Origin: a virus
Direction: 5' to 3' (one strand)
IMG/VR virus record: IMGVR_UViG_3300023223_001138
Coordinates: 1-50,612 of that record
DNA length: 50,612 nucleotides
A model generated the notes under the pieces. That model was not told the origin of the DNA. It saw only the letters and a program-made list of their open reading frames with translations, and made no database searches. Positions within the stretch are counted from its first letter, which is position 1. Each line of letters starts with the position of its first letter. This document shows, piece after piece, positions 39,789-46,569 of the stretch. The translations under genes were made by a program, and so were the position numbers.

Positions 39789-40329
39789 CTTCTGGCGGTC
39801 CAAGCCCGTAACCCTCTGAATCGTTTTCAAGATCAGTTTCAGTCCTAGCAAACAAATTTACGGTCAAAACCCTTTTGCATTTACACTCAACAGTGTTTTG
39901 GCCCTTAGGTGCGGGCAAGACGATTAGGAGAGACCGGCCACAAATACACTTGTAACGAACTGTTCCTATTTCAGACTTAGTGGCATCCTCTCGAAACTCG
40001 AGCCCTTCAATGATCACGCGATCGTCTTCATCAACCTCACCCGCATCAATCTTTCTCTGATGCTCGCAACCCGCTTCGAAAGCGTCAACTTCTCGATTCT
40101 CTAACGGCTCACTATTCTTTTTTAAGATCTCAAGACCCTCCGCGAGCTTGTCATCAATAGACTCAAGCACTAGATAGATGGATTGAAGCGTGTCTTGTTC
40201 AACTTCGACAAGAGTCTCATTGTCCATTATTTTCGATAAATCCAAATCAGTCATTTCGGTTTCTTCGTCTTCGATTTGGCCGTCGTCCTTAGCACTCAGG
40301 CCGTCATCTTCATCATACTCCCTGGGCAT
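39781..40329 (-). CDS. Acidic protein with zinc-finger-like C-terminus, 182 aa
   Basis: The N-terminal half is very acidic (EYDEDDGLSAKDDGQIEDEETEMTD) and then helical. The C-terminal third has YKCICGRSLLIVLPAPKGQNTVECKCKRVL, two Cys pairs resembling a zinc ribbon. It overlaps the upstream gene by 17 bp and the methyltransferase by 8 bp. It might be a DNA mimic or an RNA-polymerase-binding factor; no family is recognised. Confidence 0.55.
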   Translation of the reverse strand: MPREYDEDDGLSAKDDGQIEDEETEMTDLDLSKIMDNETLVEVEQDTLQSIYLVLESIDDKLAEGLEILKKNSEPLENREVDAFEAGCEHQRKIDAGEVDEDDRVIIEGLEFREDATKSEIGTVRYKCICGRSLLIVLPAPKGQNTVECKCKRVLTVNLFARTETDLENDSEGYGLGPPEDD

Positions 40330-40582
40330 TTTCTACCGCCCGCATGCGCGTTGCTTGCTTTAGAAGTTGTTTTGCATCATCTCTGTGACCCTCGGCGAGG
40401 TTCAAGAGTCTGTCGCGACGCTTGTCCGTCCGCGCTCTTTTGGCGCGTCTCTCAAAGCGTTTGGCGCGTCTCTCAGAACGTCCCGCCCAGCGGTCTAGAC
40501 CGGCCGAGGAATGTCTTTCGCGTCTCAAAGTGCCCAGGCCATTTAGTATCTTGTCAATGATTTCACCAGCGATATCACTCAT
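40313..40582 (-). CDS. Highly basic small protein, 89 aa
   Basis: Residues 18-60 are dense in Arg and Lys (RRERHSSAGLDRWAGRSERRAKRFERRAKRARTDKRRDRL), predicted helical, suggesting nucleic acid binding. It lies next to a very acidic protein. The ATG is 6 nt after TAGACT, a possible leaderless -10. It is not recognised. Confidence 0.55.
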   Translation of the reverse strand: MSDIAGEIIDKILNGLGTLRRERHSSAGLDRWAGRSERRAKRFERRAKRARTDKRRDRLLNLAEGHRDDAKQLLKQATRMRAVENAQGV

Positions 40583-40626
40583 TTGACGAGTCTACGATAT
40601 CGCCGGCTGAATTCCTAACGTGCTCG

Positions 40627-40959
40627 TTACTCCGCCATCCAAAGGTAAAGCCATATAGCGATCCAGACCGCTCCAACGAAGAGCGCAAACCGAATTAGAA
40701 GAGCAATCATGAATATCACTCGAATCCATTCGAGTCTCAGACTGCTGTCACCTATGGCATCGACTAATTTGTGTGCTCGTTTGGCATTATTTGCCGCGCA
40801 CAGTTTTATAACAGATGGTATGAATACATCCTTTTTAATTTGAATACCATGGATACCAATTAGGGCTTCTAAATTTCCAGTCAAACCCTCCCCTCCCTGA
40901 TTAATGGCCTCATGCACCTCACGCAGGAATTCTCGTTGATCTATAAAAAACAAACTCAT
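40627..40959 (-). CDS. Membrane protein, 110 aa
   Basis: Start MSLFFIDQREFLREV at ATG 40959, overlapping the upstream TGA as ATGA. The soluble part is helical. The last 30 residues (WIRVIFMIALLIRFALFVGAVWIAIWLYLWMAE) are strongly hydrophobic, long enough for one or two membrane helices. Tail-anchored topology is likely. The function is unknown. Confidence 0.55.
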   Translation of the reverse strand: MSLFFIDQREFLREVHEAINQGGEGLTGNLEALIGIHGIQIKKDVFIPSVIKLCAANNAKRAHKLVDAIGDSSLRLEWIRVIFMIALLIRFALFVGAVWIAIWLYLWMAE

Positions 40960-41210
40960 TGTGATTTCGCTTTCTCTCGCCGCTGTTGTGCTGTGGCCAT
41001 CATCTTCTCTCGCTTGTCCCTCATACGCTTGGCGCACGTATCCCAATGACTGACAAAACCCGTACCCTTAGTAATGATTGAACCTTCACTACTAAATTTA
41101 GGGCTATCAACCGTTGCGGGCTTCTTCCCATAGTCGAATGGGCGCCATTGATCATCAATCTCCATCCACAGAATCGGTGCTTTGCATTTGTTACAGTTTG
41201 CGTTAGACAT
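40956..41210 (-). CDS. Small zinc-binding-type protein, 84 aa
   Basis: CNKCKAPILWMEID followed by WRPFDYGKKP and later HWDTCAKRMRDKRE is a recurring layout in small phage proteins. A CxxC and an H-x-x-x-C appear able to bind one metal ion. The C-terminus is a basic helix. It is coupled on both sides by overlapping stop and start codons. Confidence 0.6.
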   Translation of the reverse strand: MSNANCNKCKAPILWMEIDDQWRPFDYGKKPATVDSPKFSSEGSIITKGTGFVSHWDTCAKRMRDKREKMMATAQQRREKAKSQ

Positions 41211-41614
41211 TATTCTCCGGTGATCTTGCCATCAACTCCAGTTTTACCACAGGCGTGACAATCCCAAACCCACGAGATGTCGGGATTGTCTGGGGTGCCA
41301 AAGTCTGAGGCTTGAGCGTCGCAGTGTCTGAGTGGACACCCGCACGTGTTTAGCATGGCTAGAGACTCTTGGGTGCGCTCGTCCTCATAGGGTTCGAATC
41401 GTCGCCAACGTGGGAACTTCCTCGCCGCAACGGACCTTGCCTGGCGTTGCGAGGGTATAAACAAGATCCAGGACTTAGAGCCCCTTTGATAAGAAGCGAG
41501 AGACCAGTTTCCTGATCCGGCGTCCTTCTCATTTTTGGGAATCCAAACGTGAACACTTTCCTGATCTTTGGGCCGATCTTTGAAAACATGAAAAACTTGA
41601 TTTGAATCGCTCAT
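41210..41614 (-). CDS. Hypothetical protein with C-terminal Cys cluster, 134 aa
   Basis: I start at MSDSNQVFHVFKDRP (ATG 41614), an ATGA overlap; an in-frame start at 41671 would overlap far more. The N-terminal half is beta-rich with WSLASYQRGSKSWILFIPS. The C-terminus has CGCPLRHCDAQ and WVWDCHACGKTG, a possible zinc site made of two Cys pairs. It is not recognised. Confidence 0.55.
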   Translation of the reverse strand: MSDSNQVFHVFKDRPKDQESVHVWIPKNEKDAGSGNWSLASYQRGSKSWILFIPSQRQARSVAARKFPRWRRFEPYEDERTQESLAMLNTCGCPLRHCDAQASDFGTPDNPDISWVWDCHACGKTGVDGKITGE

Positions 41615-41808
41615 TTGCCGTCCTGTAAATCCTCTTGCGCCTCTAGCTCTGTCAAGAAAGTGCGCTCCCAATTAACATACAGATTATCAGTAATTGCCAC
41701 GCTGCCCTCACGACCGGAATGATCCCCGCTCACACTGTCCTGTGAAATGCACAGACAACCGGTGTGGAAGAAAATAACGGTCTCATGCTTGAGAGGACAG
41801 CGTCTCAT
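41611..41808 (-). CDS. Hypothetical protein, 65 aa
   Basis: AAGGT lies about 9 nt before the ATG. The sequence has HTGCLCISQDSVSGDHSGREGSVAI, a Cys pair followed by a Gly-rich turn, and an acidic helix at the end. It is first of three tightly overlapping genes. The function is unknown. Confidence 0.5.
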   Translation of the reverse strand: MRRCPLKHETVIFFHTGCLCISQDSVSGDHSGREGSVAITDNLYVNWERTFLTELEAQEDLQDGK

Positions 41809-41824
41809 GCTTACTTACCTTTCA

Positions 41825-42367
41825 TTACTCTTCTGTAGTGTAGCGCTCAGGGACTTCGATTTCAGTCACATCGCCCCAAGTGTAGTCCTCTAGGAGCGTT
41901 AGTCGTCGCTTGCTCTCATCGAGGCGATCAATCACGAACGTAACCGGATCGGGTGAGTGACCATCATTCTCAGCATACACGAGACGATTGAATTCGTGAA
42001 ACAAGTAGGATTGCAACGGAGTTATCACTCTCCTAAGTCCTGAGCACTCAGCCGTGAGTATCTCGACTCGCTCGTTAGCGATATTCAGCTTCCCTCGCAA
42101 AGCGAGTCGATCTAAGCCCTCATCATCCTCGCCTGTAGCGACTCGATACTCCTCTAGTGTTTGCGCAACCGTTAGCCACTTCTTTGAAGCAGTGGTGATA
42201 ATGCCATTAAGGTCAACCGATTCGCGCCTTGAGTCCGATAAAAGAGTCTTCAGATGTTCGATCGTATCCGCGTCGTGACGGATCCACTCCTTCGTCTCTT
42301 GGTCAATGTGGCCATCTACAAAGTGGCCGACTTCGTCGCCTCGCAAACAACTTTTAAATGGTTCCAT
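41825..42367 (-). CDS. Hypothetical protein, 180 aa
   Basis: Helical, acidic protein (DADTIEHLKTLLSDSRRESVDLNGIITTASKKWLTVAQTLEEYRVATGEDDEGLDRLALRGKLNIANERVEILT). A coiled coil is probable in the middle. It starts 14 bp inside the upstream gene. No family is recognised. Confidence 0.55.
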   Translation of the reverse strand: MEPFKSCLRGDEVGHFVDGHIDQETKEWIRHDADTIEHLKTLLSDSRRESVDLNGIITTASKKWLTVAQTLEEYRVATGEDDEGLDRLALRGKLNIANERVEILTAECSGLRRVITPLQSYLFHEFNRLVYAENDGHSPDPVTFVIDRLDESKRRLTLLEDYTWGDVTEIEVPERYTTEE

Positions 42368-42788
42368 TTTTCATCTCTTTCATCTCTACTGGGAGCCAGC
42401 CAGCAACAATGAGTTCATTGATCACAGCGCCATGCCTGTCGTACCAACGCTTGGCCAGGCGGTAGGGTTCGTCCTCCCGATAGTATCGGGCCACATGAGT
42501 AGGACCTATCAACCGCACCGGGGTCCCATCCCTCGGGGCTTCACTCATGGAGCGGGGCTCCTGGGTGGATTTGAGTGCTTTGAGGGTGCTGGCACTCAAG
42601 CGCGTCACGGCTTCGCACCATGCGGCGTACATGCGGTGGCACTCCTCATGCGCCTCATAAAACCAGGCCCCGTAAACGTCCCAAGATCCTAGGTCATCTG
42701 CTTTGACGATCATCTCGCGATCCTTGACGAGAATCGTCAACTTGACCCAAACCCAATCTACAAAATCTTTGTCTTCGTGCCATTTCAT
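42354..42788 (-). CDS. DUF551-like protein, 144 aa
   Basis: The C-terminal module begins EPRSMSEAPRDGTPVRLIGPTH and ends AGWLPVEMK, the same SEAP-P-x-D-G to GW-x-P layout as the gene at 2379-2831. At DNA level the shared segment is also similar (around 2572-2600 and 42537-42570). The N-terminal half (MKWHEDKDFVDWVWVKLTILVKD) differs. The promoter element TATGTT lies upstream; a 10-nt leader with AGGTGA precedes the ATG. Role unknown. Confidence 0.65.
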   Translation of the reverse strand: MKWHEDKDFVDWVWVKLTILVKDREMIVKADDLGSWDVYGAWFYEAHEECHRMYAAWCEAVTRLSASTLKALKSTQEPRSMSEAPRDGTPVRLIGPTHVARYYREDEPYRLAKRWYDRHGAVINELIVAGWLPVEMKEMKNGTI

Positions 42789-42798
42789 GAGTTCACCT

Positions 42799-42809
42799 GT
42801 TTCAACATA
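42799..42809 (-). promoter_or_regulatory. TATGTT promoter element with short leader
   Basis: Minus strand GGATCGTATGTTGAAAC, then A. If RNA starts at that A (42798), the leader is AGGTGAACTC, which is itself the ribosome site of the next gene. The element is nearly identical to leaderless copies elsewhere. Confidence 0.5.
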
Positions 42810-42815
42810 CGATCC

Positions 42816-43346
42816 TCAAACTTTTATCCCGTTGCGCTTGTAATGAACCAAAGTCCAAGCCTCTCCAAGCGTGCGAAACTGATCGTCAGACAAGGACATC
42901 AGCCCTTGCTGCATTGAACGCGAGTCAGAACTCAGGATGATGTGCTTATGCTTGCGCAACACTTCGTTGTTCACTGAATTCATGGCTAATCTCAGACACC
43001 TGAAATGTCTCACGTCTATTCGACCTAGTTGCTTGAACATGAACTCAGAATCTAAATTAAGAGCAATATAATCATCCTGTGGAATCGTGCCCTTGAGAAA
43101 CTCACGCTCCTTTTTTGCCTCTCCTGTGATCACCCTTACTCGCTCTACCATAAGCTCTTCAGGCAGCTTCGGAGAACTCACGGGTTCTCCTGCCGGCAGC
43201 TCTAGCGGTTTCTGAGACTCTTCTTCGCAGAATTCCTTAACGACAGCGGCTTCAAGTCTGTCTATGCGAACACAGGCTTTCCGGAGCACTTTCCCATACA
43301 CGATAGCCAAAATGAAAATGGATGCGATAGCGGCTTCAGCGAGCAT
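42816..43346 (-). CDS. Membrane-anchored protein, 176 aa
   Basis: An N-terminal transmembrane helix (MLAEAAIASIFILAIVYGKVL) is followed by a helical, charged linker with a Pro-rich part (LELPAGEPVSSPKLPEEL) and a helical domain ending SLSDDQFRTLGEAWTLVHYK. No known family is recognised. It is downstream of three coupled small genes. Confidence 0.55.
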   Translation of the reverse strand: MLAEAAIASIFILAIVYGKVLRKACVRIDRLEAAVVKEFCEEESQKPLELPAGEPVSSPKLPEELMVERVRVITGEAKKEREFLKGTIPQDDYIALNLDSEFMFKQLGRIDVRHFRCLRLAMNSVNNEVLRKHKHIILSSDSRSMQQGLMSLSDDQFRTLGEAWTLVHYKRNGIKV

Positions 43347-43363
43347 GATTAAACCATCTCAAT

Positions 43364-43603
43364 CTAGACGGGAGGTGCGTAGCGCTTTGGGTCTCTCGGA
43401 AAAGTGATGAAAACCTGTTCACCATCGATTCTTGTTACTAGTGAAGGGTGACGATTATCCATCTCCTGGATCCGCCTATCAGATCGACACTGAATCTCTT
43501 TTCCACATACTAGCCACGTCTCGAGATGCGGACATATGGGGACGGATTTGATCAACTTAGCTTCCGCCGTTTTGCCATTACTCAATGATACTTTCATTTC
43601 CAT
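43364..43603 (-). CDS. Hypothetical protein, 79 aa
   Basis: Small beta-rich protein (MEMKVSLSNGKTAEAKLIKSVPICPHLETWLVCGKEIQ). GAGTAGG directly precedes ATG 43603; a second ATG two codons later is equally possible. It contains C-x-H and two more Cys. It is not recognised. Confidence 0.5.
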   Translation of the reverse strand: MEMKVSLSNGKTAEAKLIKSVPICPHLETWLVCGKEIQCRSDRRIQEMDNRHPSLVTRIDGEQVFITFPRDPKRYAPPV

Positions 43604-43606
43604 TAC

Positions 43607-43819
43607 CTACTCGCAATCCGCCCAGCGCATCGAGATTTGTAGGAGTTCATCGTAACTCCCGCTCATTGCTTCAGCTCGATATTGGTCTACTTCCTTTAGA
43701 GTGTACCCAGCATTTTTAAGAGCTGTCATTACAGCACCTGTGACGGCATAAGCGTTCCCGTCAACGCCATCCAGCTCTACAGTAGGTCTTCTTGAATCGG
43801 TTTCAGGATTTTTTAGCAT
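43607..43819 (-). CDS. Small conserved-type phage protein, 70 aa
   Basis: The sequence VDGNAYAVTGAVMTALKNAGYTLKEVDQYRAEAMSGSYDELLQISMRW has the pattern of a widespread family of short phage proteins (DGNAF/Y, helix, EA-x-SGDYDxLL) of unknown function. Upstream lies a hairpin that ends 3-10 nt before the start codon and has a close copy before the next gene in the cluster. Confidence 0.65.
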   Translation of the reverse strand: MLKNPETDSRRPTVELDGVDGNAYAVTGAVMTALKNAGYTLKEVDQYRAEAMSGSYDELLQISMRWADCE

Positions 43820-43821
43820 CT

Positions 43822-43860
43822 CAATTGCCCAAACCCCGCTGCGGTGAGACCGAGCGGGGC
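43822..43860 (-). promoter_or_regulatory. Hairpin leader element, copy 1
   Basis: Minus strand GCCCCGCTCGG, loop TCTCA, CCGCAGCGGGGTTTGGGCAATTG, directly before the ATG at 43819. The stem is strong and the T run short. It may be an attenuator, or may control access to the start codon. A copy lies at 44073-44110. Confidence 0.5.
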
Positions 43861-43878
43861 TTAGATGGTGTCGCTTGT

Positions 43879-44073
43879 CTATGAGATATGAATTTCAGCA
43901 TCACCTCCCCAGGATGCTGAGACCCGTCCTGCTAGTCCACTTTGGATAACCGTAGCGTACCAGTGGTCTGGATACTGGCCACCAGATGCGGCTTTGACGG
44001 TGTCAATATTTCGGTTCCATTCTGCTTCAGACTTTGAACCGCTCATGATTTCAGCAACTTTTTCGGGTGTCAC
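43879..44073 (-). CDS. Hypothetical protein, GTG start, 64 aa
   Basis: The chain SEAEWNRNIDTVKAASGGQYPDHWYATVIQSGLAGRVSASWGG resembles small phage proteins with EWN-x-N-x-x-VK and YPDxWY-x-x-I-x-SG motifs; function is unknown. The GTG at 44073 sits right after the hairpin leader copy 2, in a context GGGCAATTGTG, parallel to GGGCAATTGAGATG of the next gene. Confidence 0.6.
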   Translation of the reverse strand: MTPEKVAEIMSGSKSEAEWNRNIDTVKAASGGQYPDHWYATVIQSGLAGRVSASWGGDAEIHIS

Positions 44074-44110
44074 AATTGCCCGAGCCCCGCTGCGACTTCT
44101 CGAGCGAGGC
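44073..44110 (-). promoter_or_regulatory. Hairpin leader element, copy 2
   Basis: Minus strand GCCTCGCTCG, loop AGAAGT, CGCAGCGGGGCTCGGGCAATTG. It shares GCAGCGGGG and GGGCAATTG with copy 1 at 43822-43860 and stands at the same distance from the start codon. Confidence 0.5.
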
Positions 44111-44146
44111 TGATGTTATTGAGCTGTTCGTGAGTAGAGACTCTCA

Positions 44147-44184
44147 CTATTAATGAATAAGGTCAAGCGCTATTCATTAATAAG
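44147..44184. repeat. Inverted pair of the TTATTAATGAA motif
   Basis: CTATTAATGAATAA (44147-44160) faces TATTCATTAATAAG (44171-44184); 12 bp are perfectly inverted, cores 27 bp apart. The minus strand has TTGACC just before the second copy in transcription order, so the pair probably lies in a promoter for the leftward gene at 44073. Confidence 0.55.
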
Positions 44185-44194
44185 TTAGGCGCCT

Positions 44195-44419
44195 TTAGCT
44201 CCCCCTCTCAATATGCATAGTCATTTGATCCAATCGCAACACGTAGCGCTTATTATTGATAGGCTTCCCAAACAAATAGACCCAGCACGCGCCATAACTA
44301 TTAGCTGAAGCGGCAACAATGGCCAACCGACCCGCGAACTCAGGATGATTCTTGATTGTGCCAATATCGTGTTGTTTGAACTTAATCATTTTAGAGAATG
44401 TCTTCCCTGCGCTACTCAT
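44195..44419 (-). CDS. Hypothetical protein, 74 aa
   Basis: Small basic protein (MSSAGKTFSKMIKFKQHDIG, then FAGRLAIVAASANSYGACWVYLFGKPINNKRYVLRLDQ) that looks like a small beta barrel. It starts 3 nt after the upstream gene ends and is last in this leftward transcript before the operator pair. It is not recognised. Confidence 0.55.
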   Translation of the reverse strand: MSSAGKTFSKMIKFKQHDIGTIKNHPEFAGRLAIVAASANSYGACWVYLFGKPINNKRYVLRLDQMTMHIERGS

Positions 44420-44421
44420 TA

Positions 44422-44721
44422 CTAAGCGGCGAGATAAGCTCCAACGTGCTTTGGAGCTTTGACCGCTTTTTGCGCAATAAGAATCCGCAGCGCTGTGGCT
44501 TGAATGCGGGGGTTAGTGGTGCAAGGCTCCCAAGAGTACTTACCTGATCGGTTCAAATCGCGGGTAATGCCTGCTGCTACGGTACGAACCGCTTTGGCCA
44601 ACTCATCGTCACTAGTAAGCTCTGCAAGGCGATAAGCAGCGTAGCGTGCATGCCATGGAGTGCCAGCGTCGCCAAGTTGTGCAGAGAAAGAAACGATGGA
44701 GAGTGAGTCGGCGCGGTTCAT
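44422..44721 (-). CDS. Hypothetical protein, 99 aa
   Basis: Helical protein (WHARYAAYRLAELTSDDELAKAVRTVAAGITRDLNRSGKY, then NPRIQATALRILIAQKAV). A promoter can be read on the minus strand: TTGCGC, 17 bp, TACAAC, then 6 nt to the ATG. The spacer contains TTCATTAATAAGG, an operator-like motif. This makes the gene a good candidate for repressor control. Confidence 0.6.
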   Translation of the reverse strand: MNRADSLSIVSFSAQLGDAGTPWHARYAAYRLAELTSDDELAKAVRTVAAGITRDLNRSGKYSWEPCTTNPRIQATALRILIAQKAVKAPKHVGAYLAA

Positions 44722-44841
44722 GAGTTAGTTGTATCCTTATTAATGAAGAAGCGCAAGACCTTATTAATGAGTAGTGCCCGCCGCGCTCTTATTAATGAAT
44801 AAAGAGGTTGCGTTATTCATTAATAAGAGTATCTTCAATTC
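44722..44841. promoter_or_regulatory. Divergent promoter region with four operator-like repeats
   Basis: Four TTATTAATGAA motifs have cores at 44739, 44763, 44791 and 44819. The last two form a perfect 17-bp inverted repeat (CTCTTATTAATGAATAA and its complement). Leftward promoter: TTGCGC-17-TACAAC-6-ATG(44721). Rightward promoter: TTGCGT-16-TATCTT-6-ATG(44842). In both, one motif copy lies between -35 and -10, where a bound repressor would block polymerase. Both messages would be leaderless. Confidence 0.6.
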
Positions 44842-45084
44842 ATGCTTAGCGTTGTCGAAATCCTCACCCCCAAAAAACCCACCGTCGCCATCGCATTTTT
44901 GAAGCGCGCCAAGGATATTGGCCGAGCGAAATTTCAGGCGGAGCTTGAGATGTTCGATGATGAGTTCGTTGCCACTGTCAAAGCGTACTGTACCGCGGTA
45001 ATGTGTTGGCAGAACCCCGACCTTGCCGAGTCCATCAACTACGTTCCAAGCCAGATCGGCGACTCCACTAATGTGTGGTGCTAA
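44842..45084 (+). CDS. Hypothetical protein, 80 aa
   Basis: A mixed helical protein (MLSVVEILTPKKPTVAIAFLKRAKDIGRAKFQAELEMFDDEFVATVKAYC). I prefer this strand to an overlapping leftward open frame because it begins right after a matching promoter and is followed by a rightward gene with a good ribosome site. It is the first gene of a two-gene rightward island. It is not recognised. Confidence 0.5.
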   Translation: MLSVVEILTPKKPTVAIAFLKRAKDIGRAKFQAELEMFDDEFVATVKAYCTAVMCWQNPDLAESINYVPSQIGDSTNVWC

Positions 45085-45109
45085 CTTCAAAGCAACAAAG
45101 GATTGAAAA

Positions 45110-45592
45110 ATGATCATTGGAATATTCATTATGAGCGCTCTTCTATGGCTGCTGATTAGCGGATATGGTGTGCCAGTTATCCCTAAAACACTGTCACCCG
45201 CTACCATCAAAACACCGAGAACCCCTATCCAGAAAAAGCCAGGTCCAGGAGTGGCTGATCCGAACTATCGCGGCGATGACTGGAAATTACTTTATGCGAG
45301 CGCCGTCTTGGGTATACCTCGCGAGAACTTTGACCGTGCGTCAAGAGAGAAAAAGAGAAGAGAGAAAATGATTAAGGTGAATCTGAGAAACGAGAATTAC
45401 GATCACAATGATAGGAGACTAAAAGCGGAAGCCTCAAAAGATGAAGTTTACGTCGCCATTGACGAAGTTTCGGGTCATTGGGGTATTTTCGAAACTAAAA
45501 CCGGTATAAAAGTGATCCGTCGCCTATTCAAAACGCCAGCGGCCGCAAGAGCGCACATCGAAGAAAATACGCCTGCTAATCGCTCTCATTAA
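45110..45592 (+). CDS. Membrane-anchored protein, 160 aa
   Basis: AAAGGA lies 7 nt before the ATG. Residues 1-22 (MIIGIFIMSALLWLLISGYGV) are a transmembrane helix or uncleaved signal. A Pro/Lys/Thr-rich linker follows, then a basic helix (FDRASREKKRREKMIKVNLRNEN). The C-terminal domain is VYVAIDEVSGHWGIFETKTGIKVIRRLFKTPAAARAHIEE. The last part looks like a small alpha/beta domain. Its 3' end overlaps the convergent leftward gene by 17 bp. Confidence 0.55.
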   Translation: MIIGIFIMSALLWLLISGYGVPVIPKTLSPATIKTPRTPIQKKPGPGVADPNYRGDDWKLLYASAVLGIPRENFDRASREKKRREKMIKVNLRNENYDHNDRRLKAEASKDEVYVAIDEVSGHWGIFETKTGIKVIRRLFKTPAAARAHIEENTPANRSH

Positions 45593-45860
45593 CAAGAGAC
45601 TGCACCCACTCGGCCGATTTCACAGCCCGCGTCTCCCAGAACTCCGCCAACATCGTTGCGCGGAGTTCTTCGTTTAAGTGGATCCAGTAACTGCGACCGG
45701 TCTTCAGTTTCCCATTGAGAAAGTTGAACTCCAGTTCATCAATGAACTGGTCAATTGTGGCGAGGTCCTGCCATTGATCAAACTGACCGAAAGCGGCGAA
45801 CCATTCAAGCAGGCAGAATGCGTTGACTCTTTCTTTAGAGTCCGAGGTTTTTGATTTCAT
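45576..45860 (-). CDS. Hypothetical protein, 94 aa
   Basis: Helical protein with aromatic residues (FCLLEWFAAFGQFDQWQDLATIDQFIDELEFNFLNGKLKTGRSYWIHL). Its ATG lies inside a TTATTAATGAAA sequence and 26 bp inside the upstream gene. It is last in the leftward run. It is not recognised. Confidence 0.55.
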   Translation of the reverse strand: MKSKTSDSKERVNAFCLLEWFAAFGQFDQWQDLATIDQFIDELEFNFLNGKLKTGRSYWIHLNEELRATMLAEFWETRAVKSAEWVQSLVNESD

Positions 45861-46131
45861 TAATAAGCCTTTGTGATCGTTCTTCTAACAACACTCCCGC
45901 CTTTAAGGCTTTTTGCAAGTGTTTCTCGAGCCAACGCACATGAGCTATCAAAGCCGGAATGTCTTGTCGGGCGTGGGCGATGAAAGCCGTGTCTGCGTCC
46001 TCTGAATGGGCAGAAGCACAAATCGTTTCGCTGTTCGCTGTGACATAACCAGAGCCTTCCTCAAACTCCCAAGGCCCCTCAGTAGCAGCATTCGCCCGGA
46101 CTTCGATTTTGTCTAGTTCTTCGTTAGTCAT
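45835..46131 (-). CDS. Ea22-like phage protein, 98 aa
   Basis: It has the frequent phage pattern: IEVRANAATEGPWEFEEGSGYVTA, then HSEDADTAFIAHARQDIPALIAHVRWLEKHL. This matches Ea22-like early proteins (aRA-x-AATxGPW, ADAxFIAxAR-x-DIPALI). The function is unknown. It overlaps the upstream gene by 8 bp. Confidence 0.7.
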   Translation of the reverse strand: MTNEELDKIEVRANAATEGPWEFEEGSGYVTANSETICASAHSEDADTAFIAHARQDIPALIAHVRWLEKHLQKALKAGVLLEERSQRLINEIKNLGL

Positions 46132-46318
46132 TGACCTTGAACCTCTTTCGAAAAAACTCCGCTCGTGAGTGAACTTGATCCCTGTTTATGCGAACCATCG
46201 CCGCGCTGAAAAGTTCCGTCGGTCCAAGTTCAATTAAAAAACTAGTAGCGGCGTTTAGTGAAGTCTGCGCAAGCTCCAATTGTTGGATAACGTGTTTTTG
46301 GATTTGTTCCTTAGTCAT
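46124..46318 (-). CDS. Hypothetical helical protein, 64 aa
   Basis: MTKEQIQKHVIQQLELAQTSLNAATSFLIELG is one long helix, followed by a basic tail FRKRFKVND. Its start shares the TAATG with the upstream stop. It is not recognised. Confidence 0.5.
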   Translation of the reverse strand: MTKEQIQKHVIQQLELAQTSLNAATSFLIELGPTELFSAAMVRINRDQVHSRAEFFRKRFKVND

Positions 46319-46569
46319 TACTCTCGCACTTTCCAGCCTTCAGGCCAACCCTCATCCGGCTCTTGTGGATGAATGCTCCATCTCTCATTATAAACGTGTT
46401 CATCAAAGCCGAAGTCATCCCAAGGCGCAACGGCTTCCTTGACCACACTTGGCTTGAGAACCCCGTTTTTGTTGAAATCTTCGCGACTGACTTCAATCTC
46501 CACTCTGCCCTCAAGGGCTCTTGTTTGCTCGTAATCGATATCAACTGTGATTTTGATTTTATTGATCAT
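46318..46569 (-). CDS. Hypothetical acidic protein, 83 aa
   Basis: I start at MINKIKITVDIDYEQ (ATG 46569), overlapping the upstream TAA by one base. An N-terminal beta strand pair is followed by a Trp- and Pro-rich C-terminus (PWDDFGFDEHVYNERWSIHPQEPDEGWPEGW). The end pattern PEGW recurs as PEEW in the upstream gene product. The function is unknown. Confidence 0.5.
   Translation of the reverse strand: MINKIKITVDIDYEQTRALEGRVEIEVSREDFNKNGVLKPSVVKEAVAPWDDFGFDEHVYNERWSIHPQEPDEGWPEGWKVRE

Noticed and set aside
44764-45210. Leftward open frame opposite the rightward pair at 44842 and 45110
   Set aside because: Its end runs through the operator repeats and it lacks a ribosome site, while the rightward genes have a promoter and AAAGGA.
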